From the NCBI GenBank assembly GCA_028713595.1, contig JAQTNZ010000017.1:1-14353 (forward strand): 14,353 bases of DNA, read 5' to 3'. How positions within the stretch are numbered: the first letter of the stretch is position 1; each line of letters begins with the position of its first letter. Source of the stretch: Methylovulum sp. (lineage in GTDB: Bacteria; Pseudomonadota; Gammaproteobacteria; Methylococcales; Methylomonadaceae). Shown piece after piece: positions 6,695 through 12,110 of the stretch. The notes below the pieces were generated by a model. It was given only the letters and a program-made list of their open reading frames with translations. It did no database searches and was not told where the DNA came from. Position numbers and translations under genes: made by a program.

Positions 6695-6708
6695 GCACTG
6701 ATTGTAAC
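6681..6708. promoter_or_regulatory. Candidate CI/Cro operator, copy 1
   Basis: 28 bases bounded by GTTACCA and GTAAC (AAGTTAC..GTAACTT if extended by two). It lies between the divergent cro and cI starts. The same outer motifs with the same 28-base length recur at 8500-8527. Identity of the binding protein is inferred from position. Confidence 0.55.
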
Positions 6709-6717
6709 TTACCTTTC

Positions 6718-6726
6718 TGATACACT
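6718..6726 (+). promoter_or_regulatory. Extended -10 promoter for cI
   Basis: TGATACACT fits TGnTAnnnT. It ends seven bases before the cI ATG, so the predicted start of transcription falls on or next to the A of that ATG. No ribosome site precedes the gene. Confidence 0.5.
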
Positions 6727-6733
6727 AGAACTC

Positions 6734-7519
6734 ATGGTTACTAATAATGAAAAACAAGAATTTTCAAACAGATTGAACTTGATCTTGGATAAGGCCGGTG
6801 TGCCACCTAAGGGCAAGGGCAGACAAGGTGCGCTTGCCGATGTTTTTGGGGTATCACAAAAAGGAGCGCGTAAATGGCTAGAAGGTGAGGCGATACCAGA
6901 AACAAAACGTATCACTAAATTTATAGAAATTTATAAGAAATACGGGGTCACTGGTGAATGGCTTTTGTATGGAAACTCAGATTATGCGCCGGATTGGGTG
7001 AAAGGAAAGAAAGGCGAAATAACATCGCCGCCTGTTGGGGTCGAACCCAACGCCGAATGGTTAGGCCACCTTGAAGAATGGGACGGCACCACTCCCTTAG
7101 GTGATGACGAAGTGGAATTGCCCTTTTTTAAAGAAGTTGAAATTTCAGCAGGAAGCGGTCGATTCCACATCCAAGAAAACAATGGCCGTAAGCTCCGATT
7201 TTCAAAATTAACACTTAAAAAGCATGGTGTTGCCATTGATTCAGCCGCCTGTATTCGGGTGGTCGGCGACAGCATGGAGCCGGTCATACGGGACGGCTGC
7301 ACTGTCGGCATAGATACTGGCAAGCAAAACATAAAAGATGGCGACATTTACGCCATCGATCACTGCGGCCATTTGCGAATAAAACGCCTTTACAAATTGC
7401 CAGCAGGCATTATCCGAGTAAACAGCTACAACCCCGACTATCCAGACGAGTTCTATAATGAAAGCGATGGCCTTAGCCGTGTTATTGGGCGCGTGTTTTG
7501 GTATTCGGTATTGCTTTAA
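6734..7519 (+). CDS. CI-type repressor, XRE helix-turn-helix plus S24 peptidase
   Basis: 261 residues. The N-terminal domain (about 8-75) is a phage-repressor helix-turn-helix (ALADVFGVSQKGARKWLEGE, then IPETKRITKFIEIYKKYGV and TGEWLLYG). After a linker, the C-terminal LexA/CI autoprotease domain starts near 125. The likely self-cleavage site is Ala139-Gly140 (EISAGSG). The catalytic Ser180 is in VVGDSMEP and the Lys217 in LRIKRLY. Such repressors hold the prophage silent and cleave themselves when RecA filaments form after DNA damage, so this element is probably SOS-inducible. It is divergent from the Cro-like gene. There is no Shine-Dalgarno sequence and an extended -10 box sits just upstream, so translation may be leaderless, as for lambda cI made from PRM. 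Confidence 0.93.
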   Translation: MVTNNEKQEFSNRLNLILDKAGVPPKGKGRQGALADVFGVSQKGARKWLEGEAIPETKRITKFIEIYKKYGVTGEWLLYGNSDYAPDWVKGKKGEITSPPVGVEPNAEWLGHLEEWDGTTPLGDDEVELPFFKEVEISAGSGRFHIQENNGRKLRFSKLTLKKHGVAIDSAACIRVVGDSMEPVIRDGCTVGIDTGKQNIKDGDIYAIDHCGHLRIKRLYKLPAGIIRVNSYNPDYPDEFYNESDGLSRVIGRVFWYSVLL

Positions 7520-7548
7520 ACCAAGAATCTAACAAAAAATACTCATAA

Positions 7549-7917
7549 ATGAATACTTTCGCATTTGTCTATGTTTTTGACGTGATGCCAACTTCAGGTT
7601 CAACGTTTTTTGGACAAGTCAGGAAAGCGTTAGCCGATGTTTGGGTTTGCCACCTTTCCGAGGAAGAGGCAGAAGCAAAGGCACGTGCATATATCCTTGA
7701 CCAAAGCTGGCTCATCCAGTCACTTCAACGCACTCTGAAAATCGAAGAAAAAAACATTCCTGATTATCGACCAGAGGCACAGGTACTTTTCTATCAAGCC
7801 AAAGCACACGGGATTTCAGCTGGCTTTGCATCTGTGCCACTAGTGGATCGAGAAGGCAACACTGTTGAAATTTGCCGCATGGCGCCTCCGCTCCATCAAT
7901 CTGGCAACAAGCATTAG
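7549..7917 (+). CDS. Hypothetical protein downstream of cI
   Basis: 122 residues, 29 bases after the cI stop on the same strand, so it is probably cotranscribed with cI and expressed in the lysogen. The N-terminal half has a strand-helix pattern with FAFVYVFDVMP, FFGQVRKALADVWV and LSEEEAEAKARAYILDQSW. The A-x-x-K-A-x-x-Y-I-x-D-x-x-W helix is well formed and looks like a genuine soluble protein. The C-terminal half (SLQRTLKIEEK to the end) is the part duplicated immediately downstream. No ribosome site is obvious. I do not recognise a named function; genes in this position often protect the lysogen, but there is no direct evidence for that here. Confidence 0.6.
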   Translation: MNTFAFVYVFDVMPTSGSTFFGQVRKALADVWVCHLSEEEAEAKARAYILDQSWLIQSLQRTLKIEEKNIPDYRPEAQVLFYQAKAHGISAGFASVPLVDREGNTVEICRMAPPLHQSGNKH

Positions 7918-8166
7918 CTTGCATAATAGGCTCCTTTCATTTCACTTCAACGCACTCTAAAAATAGACGAAAATAAATTTCCTCATCAATGTTATCGACC
8001 AGATGCACAGGCAGTTTGTCTCTATCAAGCCAAAGCACACGGGATTTCAGCACCCTTTGTCTCGCCGCCACTACTGGATCGAGAAGACAACACTGTTGAA
8101 ACTTACCGCATGGCACCTCCGCTCCATCAATCTGACAACAAGCCTTAGCCTGCCTAATAGGCTCCT
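7720..8166. repeat. Tandem duplication, two diverged copies of about 220 bp
   Basis: Copy 1 is 7720-7935 and copy 2 is 7942-8166. Both begin TCACTTCAACGCACTCT and end TAATAGGCTCCT. Between these ends they differ by scattered substitutions, plus 6-base and 3-base insertions in copy 2. Long identical blocks remain, such as CAAGCCAAAGCACACGGG and CCTCCGCTCCATCAATCT. Confidence 0.9.
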
Positions 8167-8200
8167 CTTTTGTCTTTTGCGAATCGAATTTAACACTCAT
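7937..8200 (-). CDS. Possible small Cys-rich protein antisense to the duplicated segment
   Basis: 87 residues, MSVKFDSQKTKEEPIRQAKA at the start, then CCQIDGAEVPCGKFQQCCLL and a charged tail ending FLECVEVK. The ATG overlaps the stop of the minus-strand gene upstream by four bases (ATGA), which suggests coupled translation. Against it: most of the frame is the complement of the pseudogene copy on the plus strand. A hand count of differences between the two copies shows slightly more changes at third positions of the plus frame than at third positions of this one, so the plus frame is the likelier ancestor. A matching open frame without the first 15 residues exists opposite copy 1 (7924-7712). 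Real expression is uncertain. Confidence 0.25.
   Translation of the reverse strand: MSVKFDSQKTKEEPIRQAKACCQIDGAEVPCGKFQQCCLLDPVVAARQRVLKSRVLWLDRDKLPVHLVDNIDEEIYFRLFLECVEVK
7942..8148 (+). pseudogene. Truncated second copy of the 7549-7917 gene
   Basis: A 68-codon frame plus stop that matches the C-terminal half of the preceding gene: SLQRTLKIDEN, YQAKAHGISA, RMAPPLHQSDNKP. It has no start codon: the frame begins just after a TAG at 7927-7929 with no ATG or ribosome site, and the N-terminal domain is missing. The frame is otherwise intact, and all length differences from copy 1 are multiples of three. It is therefore either a young remnant of a tandem duplication or the end of a former second gene. 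The same DNA is open on the minus strand (7937-8200). Confidence 0.55.
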
Positions 8201-8400
8201 AATTTATCTATCGGAACAAGGTGTGCAGGTGGTTGAAATCCCTGAATAATGGCGGCGACAAATACTGCCGCCCTTGGAAAAGAAACCCTTAGATAACTTT
8301 CCACCACTTGGTCGTTGTGTAACCGCCTAAACAGCACCCCGCTCCGATTTATATCGATATGCCAAGTGCTTTCCACAAAATCACTATCAGAACCGCCCAT
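8197..8400 (-). CDS. Small hypothetical protein
   Basis: 67 residues from ATG 8398-8400, preceded by GGAGG with a 5-base gap; this is one of the best ribosome sites in the window. The sequence has a polar N-terminus (MGGSDSDFVESTWHIDINRS), a charged middle (RRLHNDQVVESYLRV) and a short hydrophobic stretch (AAVFVAAIIQGF) too short to be a confident membrane segment. No family is recognised. It lies antisense to the end of the cI transcript, just inside two terminators. A TATAAT on the minus strand (8468-8463, within the second terminator stem) could be its -10 box, with only a poor -35. Its stop overlaps the start of the next minus frame. Confidence 0.45.
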   Translation of the reverse strand: MGGSDSDFVESTWHIDINRSGVLFRRLHNDQVVESYLRVSFPRAAVFVAAIIQGFQPPAHLVPIDKL

Positions 8401-8424
8401 CATTGCCTCCAAAGTTAAAAACAT

Positions 8425-8446
8425 AACCCGCTAACGCGGGTTTTTT
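8425..8446 (+). terminator. Terminator after the cI block, first hairpin
   Basis: AACCCGC-TAAC-GCGGGTT followed by TTTT. A weaker T-run also follows on the minus strand. Confidence 0.8.
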
Positions 8447-8456
8447 ATTGCTCATG

Positions 8457-8482
8457 AAACCGGATTATATCCGGTTTTTTTG
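8457..8482 (+). terminator. Terminator after the cI block, second hairpin
   Basis: AAACCGGA-TTATA-TCCGGTTT followed by a T-run. It sits ten bases after the first hairpin, giving a strong tandem stop before the next promoter. Confidence 0.8.
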
Positions 8483-8499
8483 TGTCTTATAAAAAAAAT

Positions 8500-8527
8500 G
8501 TTACCAATAGTTCTTGATTTTGGTAAC
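8500..8527. promoter_or_regulatory. Candidate CI/Cro operator, copy 2
   Basis: GTTACCAA (8500-8507) and TTGGTAAC (8520-8527) are perfect 8-bp arms 12 bases apart, 28 bases in total. The length and outer motifs match the site at 6681-6708. It covers the -35 box of the promoter at 8514-8542, so binding would repress that promoter. Confidence 0.55.
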
Positions 8528-8542
8528 TAAAAGTTCTAGTAT
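8514..8542 (+). promoter_or_regulatory. Promoter for the 8577 gene and possibly the right-hand genes
   Basis: TTGATT (8514-8519), a 17-base spacer, TAGTAT (8537-8542). The predicted start of transcription is near 8549, about 28 bases before the ATG at 8577. Confidence 0.6.
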
Positions 8543-8576
8543 TTCGCCATCAAAAAAAGAGCAAAAGGCAAAACCA

Positions 8577-8747
8577 ATGCCCACCCAACAACCCCGCTAC
8601 GAAGTATACAAAACCGAAGGCCAATATTATGCCTACGACCGTCACCAAGACATCTTCGTTGACCGCTTCAAAAATCCGGTTTCGTGTGGTTTTTTCACAA
8701 AATCAGAAGCCCGTTCCACCGTAAGACACCTCAACAAAACCAGTTAG
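8577..8747 (+). CDS. Small hypothetical protein
   Basis: 56 residues beginning MPTQQPRYEVYKTEGQYYAY. ATG 8577 is chosen over the open frame back to 8514 because AAAGG lies eight bases upstream and the longer form would overlap the promoter. The protein is rich in aromatic and basic residues (YDRHQDIFVDRFKN, FFTKSEARSTVRHL), with a predicted beta-rich start and a C-terminal helix. It is followed by a strong terminator at 8765-8791, so it is probably a single-gene unit under the promoter that carries the putative repressor site. This makes it a candidate early or induction-responsive gene. No family is recognised. Confidence 0.6.
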   Translation: MPTQQPRYEVYKTEGQYYAYDRHQDIFVDRFKNPVSCGFFTKSEARSTVRHLNKTS

Positions 8748-8764
8748 CCGCTCCTCCTGAACTA

Positions 8765-8791
8765 CCCACGCCCTAGAGCGTGGGGTTTTTT
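8765..8791 (+). terminator. Rho-independent terminator
   Basis: CCCACGC-CCTAGA-GCGTGGG followed by GTTTTTT, 17 bases after the stop of the 8577-8747 gene. Confidence 0.85.
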
Positions 8792-8805
8792 ATAAGGCCA
8801 AGCCC

Positions 8806-8913
8806 ATGAAACTTAAAAAAACCAAGAAAGAAAAACTCATTAACGGCATCGTTGCACTGATGGCCGCCACCGACAACCGCCGCCGCGCCCGAAAAATACG
8901 CGGGCAACGCTAA
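8806..8913 (+). CDS. Very small basic protein
   Basis: A 35-residue frame, MKLKKTKKEKLINGIVALMA followed by an Arg-rich end (NRRRARKIRGQR). It has a modest AAGG site nine bases upstream. The charge is strongly positive at both ends around a short hydrophobic centre, so it could bind nucleic acid or associate with the membrane. It lies between a terminator and the M15 peptidase gene, 44 bases before the latter. No family is recognised, and chance is possible at this length. Confidence 0.4.
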   Translation: MKLKKTKKEKLINGIVALMAATDNRRRARKIRGQR

Positions 8914-8957
8914 CCCGCAGCGGGCAACCGCCGCTTAACCGCCAGAGGAAAGAAAAA

Positions 8958-9440
8958 ATGACACACCCGCTTTTAACATCAGCCAGATTACTGACAACAC
9001 TGGGCAACCCCCAAGACCTAAAACTATCGGCAAGCTACCTAGTGCTGTGGGATGTACCCGCCACCATCGAACTGGGTGCCATCCCCGACAGGGTTTACCT
9101 GAACAAGTACATGGTAAAGTCGGCCACGGCGGCGTTTACCCACATCGTCCAACGCGGCTTGGTCAACGAACTGAAAACCTTTAACGGCTGTTACAGCGTC
9201 CGCCTGAAAAAAGGCGGATCGACTTTTAGCCTACATAGCTGGGGCTTGGCATTCGACTTTAACGCCGAAACCAACGGCTTTGGCCGTAAACCGACCCTGA
9301 GTGCCGCGCTGGTGGCTTGCTTCACCGATGCCGGATTTGATTGGGGCGGTAAATGGGGCACTCCAGACGGGATGCACTTCCAACTGAGCGCGGCGGCGTT
9401 TGAGGCCGAGTACAGCGCCGCCCATCCAACCACCCATTAA
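8958..9440 (+). CDS. M15 family zinc peptidase (endolysin-type)
   Basis: 160 residues with AGAGGAAAG upstream of the ATG. The domain is the VanY/Ply500-type D-Ala or L-Ala-D-Glu peptidase fold that cuts peptidoglycan stem peptides. The zinc ligands are visible: H93 and D100 in SLHSWGLAFDFN (H-x6-D) and H140 in PDGMHFQL, with D137 three residues before H140 in the place of the catalytic acid (D-x-x-H, where many family members have E-x-x-H). The GFDWGG segment before it is also typical. There is no signal peptide or wall-binding domain, as expected for a phage endolysin that needs a holin; no holin is visible in the window. It could alternatively help cell-wall passage of the element. Confidence 0.85.
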   Translation: MTHPLLTSARLLTTLGNPQDLKLSASYLVLWDVPATIELGAIPDRVYLNKYMVKSATAAFTHIVQRGLVNELKTFNGCYSVRLKKGGSTFSLHSWGLAFDFNAETNGFGRKPTLSAALVACFTDAGFDWGGKWGTPDGMHFQLSAAAFEAEYSAAHPTTH

Positions 9441-9489
9441 TCATCCCTACCCACCGTACCCGTCTTAAAGCGGGTACACCGAGGACGTT

Positions 9490-9840
9490 ATGAATATAAG
9501 ACAAGACCTAACCGTAAGTTTTCTGGAAATCCTTTGGGGTGATATTCAGGAATTGGTCAACCATTCAGCAGATGCCCCTTTCTTGAAACGCAACACTGTA
9601 CTGATAACGGGGCTTGTCAACGGCCTTGCTGTTGCCTATTCAGCTTCCGACTTTGCCGATAATTGCATATTTTTAGACACCTTAGAAGCCACAACCATCG
9701 GCCTTAAAAACCTTGCGAAGCTTAATATCGGCACTCCAGCACACTGTCAGCACCTGCTTTCAATGTCCGCACGGGTCGCCGCTGGCCTAGCGTACTACAA
9801 ACCGAGCTTAATGACAGAAACTACAGGACAACAGTGCTGA
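9490..9840 (+). CDS. Hypothetical protein
   Basis: 116 residues, with GAGGA just upstream of the ATG. Mostly helical (DLTVSFLEILWGDIQELVNH, LITGLVNGLAVAYSASDF, LLSMSARVAAGLAYYKPS), with no signal peptide. The middle stretch around residues 37-52 is moderately hydrophobic, but contains polar residues and does not look like a confident membrane segment. I do not recognise a family. It lies 49 bases after the M15 peptidase gene and 18 bases before the coiled-coil DNA-binding protein gene, so it probably belongs to the same rightward transcript that ends with the integrase. Confidence 0.65.
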   Translation: MNIRQDLTVSFLEILWGDIQELVNHSADAPFLKRNTVLITGLVNGLAVAYSASDFADNCIFLDTLEATTIGLKNLAKLNIGTPAHCQHLLSMSARVAAGLAYYKPSLMTETTGQQC

Positions 9841-9858
9841 CAAATAATGGAGCCGACC

Positions 9859-10827
9859 ATGACACCGCAATTATTACCCGAAATGACCTACGGGGAAGCC
9901 AAAGAGGCGCATGACAGCCTAAAAGGCCTCCATAAAGCCGCCCGTAAAATCTTGTTAGAAATCCGCGACCGCAACGGCTGGAAAGTATTGGGCTTTGAGT
10001 CGTTTGTAGACTACGGGGAAAAGGAATGGGGATACAGCCAAGCTTACATCTACAGGTTAGCGTCCGCCGCCGAAATTGAAGCCACCTTAAATTCGCCTTT
10101 AGGCGAATTGCCCGAAACCTATTTGCGGCCATTGGCCAGCATCCCCGCCGATGAACGCCAGCAGGTTTTTGACGCGGCGATAGCCAACGTTGAAAAATCC
10201 GGTAAAAAACTGACCGCCAACTTCATAAAAGAAGCCGTGGCCGATTATAAACAGCGGCTAGACCAAGCCGACAAGGAAAACGGCCAGCTCAAGCAAAAGC
10301 TTGAAGACCAAAGCCAACGCATCTACGCCCTGGCGGAAACGGAAATAAACAAAAAGTTGCCGGGGCTACTGGAGCAACGCCAACAAGACATCGAAACCCA
10401 GTTAAGCCAAGATTTCCAAGCCCATATCGACGCCAAAACCAACGAAATTATGCGCTTAAGGGGCGAGTTGCAACGGCTAACCGACAACACCGACACCGCC
10501 GGACTCAACAGCGAAATAATCAGGCTTAATGACGAGATCAAAACCGAACAAACCAGATTGGCGCAATTGAAAAGCGACTATGCGGCGGAATGTGGCGCAA
10601 AAATAATTGATGAAATGTACGAAGCCACCATCAGCCAGATCATCAACGGCATCACCGGAAGCATGAACGACCTAAGCCAAGTGGCCGAAATGCACCCGAA
10701 GCACAAACCGTCCAAAGCACTAAAAGCGCGGTATGCCGTGGCTGCAAAACTGCTGATGGATGCCCATCTTTCATTAACGTTTTTGGCGACCGGAACCGCA
10801 CAAAAACAAATTATGGTGGACAAATGA
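9859..10827 (+). CDS. Coiled-coil protein with DNA-binding-like N-terminus
   Basis: 322 residues from ATG 9859-9861. A nearer ATG at 9847 exists, but its own codons contain the GGAG that sits six bases before 9859. Residues about 10-125 have the pattern of mobile-element DNA-binding proteins: EIRDRNGWKVLGFESFVDYG, then EKEWGYSQAYIYRLASAAEI (helix-turn-helix-like), ELPETYLRPLASIPADER, and a KLTANFIKEAV segment. Residues about 130-240 are a long charged coiled coil (KENGQLKQKLEDQSQRI, LRGELQRLTDN). The C-terminal 80 residues are a helical bundle. Similar proteins occur in ParB/KfrA-like plasmid and prophage settings, where they organise DNA or regulate nearby genes. Its stop overlaps the next ATG by four bases, tying it to the DUF4224 and integrase genes. 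Confidence 0.75.
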   Translation: MTPQLLPEMTYGEAKEAHDSLKGLHKAARKILLEIRDRNGWKVLGFESFVDYGEKEWGYSQAYIYRLASAAEIEATLNSPLGELPETYLRPLASIPADERQQVFDAAIANVEKSGKKLTANFIKEAVADYKQRLDQADKENGQLKQKLEDQSQRIYALAETEINKKLPGLLEQRQQDIETQLSQDFQAHIDAKTNEIMRLRGELQRLTDNTDTAGLNSEIIRLNDEIKTEQTRLAQLKSDYAAECGAKIIDEMYEATISQIINGITGSMNDLSQVAEMHPKHKPSKALKARYAVAAKLLMDAHLSLTFLATGTAQKQIMVDK

Positions 10828-11030
10828 TACCCCTTATCTCAGAAGAGCAGTTGGTGGAGTGGAGCGGCTATAAACGCCGCGCCAGTCTGCTCAACTGGCT
10901 AAACCACCACAAAATACCCTACCTGCTCGGCCAAGGCGGGCGCGTGTGCGTCACCGCCGATGCCATCAACCTGCCCTTGCTCCATATCCGCCATGAAACC
11001 GCCACCAGCAACAATGATATAGAATTCTGA
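10824..11030 (+). CDS. DUF4224 protein (excisionase-like)
   Basis: 68 residues. The sequence LISEEQLVEWSGYKRRASLL, then NWLNHHKIPYLLGQGGRVCV, is the DUF4224 pattern: a small winged-helix-like fold with a K-x-x-x-Q/L-x-x-W-L motif and an I-P-Y/F-x-x-x-x-x-G-x-x wing. DUF4224 genes almost always sit directly before a tyrosine recombinase, and they probably act as directionality or regulatory factors. Here the gene overlaps the previous stop by four bases (ATGA) and the integrase start by one base (TGATG), a compact coupled cassette. Confidence 0.88.
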   Translation: MIPLISEEQLVEWSGYKRRASLLNWLNHHKIPYLLGQGGRVCVTADAINLPLLHIRHETATSNNDIEF

Positions 11031-12061
11031 TGGTTAAACCACGCAAAAACGCCGAACACAACAAGCTGCCCAAATACGTTTACATACGGCGCGGCTTTTA
11101 CATCTACCGCCCACACTTGGGCAATGGCAAACTGGGCAAAGACATTAAGCTCTGCCCCGTCACCGCGCCCTTGTCAGAACTGCACAAACACTACGAATCC
11201 TTAACCTGCACCAATGCCCCCAGAAAAACGCTGGACTGGCTGTTTGGACAATACCTGACCTCCAAGCAACACGCCGCCAAAAGCGTCAAAACCCGCGCCG
11301 AATACGAAAAAAACGCCAAAACCCTACGCAACACCACAACCAAAAGCGGCACGTTATTTGGGCAGATAGACGTGGAGCGCATCACCCCTGGCACTATCAG
11401 GAAATACATAGACGCACGCGATAAGCCCGTATCCGCCAACCGCGAAGTGGCGTTTATGTCAGTCTGTTTTTCCTGGGCGGTCGAGCGCGACCTGCTCAAA
11501 TCCAACCCCTGTAAAGAAGTCCGCCGCAACAGCGAAAAACCGCGCACCCGTTACGTCACCGATGAAGAATACCAGCGCCTCTACGCTATGGCGGCAAAAT
11601 ACCCGCACGTCCAATGCGCGATGGAATTCGCCTACCTGTGCCGTATGCGCTTATGTGAAGTGTTGGATCTGAAAAAATCCGACATCGGCACCAGCGGCCT
11701 GCACATCCGCCGCCGCAAAGGTAGCCGCGACAACATCACCACCTGGACACCCAGACTGGAAGCCGTCATAAAACACTGCACGTCATTGCCCACCACCCAC
11801 GCCGACATAGAAAACCCGCACCTTATCAGAGGGCAAACAGGCGACAAACTGACCGAAAGCGGCTTCCAAACCTTATGGCAACGGCTAATGGTCAACGCGG
11901 CTGAAAACGGCTTGGAGCGTTTTACTTTCCACGACCTAAAGGCTAAGGGAGTCAGCGACACCGAAGGCAACAAACAAGAAGCCAGCGGACATAGGACAGC
12001 GGCTATGGTCGATACCTATAACCGGAAATTGTCGGAGGTTAAGCCAGCGGGGGGAGGATGA
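11030..12061 (+). CDS. int: Tyrosine recombinase integrase
   Basis: 343 residues. It inserts and excises the element at an attachment site. The N-terminal arm-binding part (about 1-60) contains PKYVYIRRGFYIYRPHLGNG. A SAM-like core-binding domain spans about 65-165, and the catalytic domain follows. Active-site residues seen: Arg207 with Glu210 in CRMRLCEVLDL, Lys230 in the IRRRKGSRDN beta hairpin, His301 in FTFHDLKAKG, His321 in ASGHRTAAMVDTY, and the nucleophile Tyr330. The HxxR motif reads HDLK, with Lys304 in place of the second Arg. I believe this is shared by a recognisable subgroup of phage integrases, so it need not mean loss of activity. The gene points toward the tRNA-Thr, the likely target, but two cargo genes lie between. 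Confidence 0.95.
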   Translation: MVKPRKNAEHNKLPKYVYIRRGFYIYRPHLGNGKLGKDIKLCPVTAPLSELHKHYESLTCTNAPRKTLDWLFGQYLTSKQHAAKSVKTRAEYEKNAKTLRNTTTKSGTLFGQIDVERITPGTIRKYIDARDKPVSANREVAFMSVCFSWAVERDLLKSNPCKEVRRNSEKPRTRYVTDEEYQRLYAMAAKYPHVQCAMEFAYLCRMRLCEVLDLKKSDIGTSGLHIRRRKGSRDNITTWTPRLEAVIKHCTSLPTTHADIENPHLIRGQTGDKLTESGFQTLWQRLMVNAAENGLERFTFHDLKAKGVSDTEGNKQEASGHRTAAMVDTYNRKLSEVKPAGGG

Positions 12062-12110
12062 TTTTGTAAGGCTCATGCCACATCCTGAAAGCAAAGGTGG
12101 CAACAACCCC

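Noticed and set aside
11030..12061. Integrase inactivation because HxxR reads HDLK
   Set aside because: The other catalytic residues and the tyrosine are in place, and Lys at this position occurs in related phage integrases.
12077..12101. GCCAC..GTGGC hairpin between integrase and TPR gene as a bidirectional terminator
   Set aside because: Only 5 bp with a 15-base loop and no T-run on either strand.
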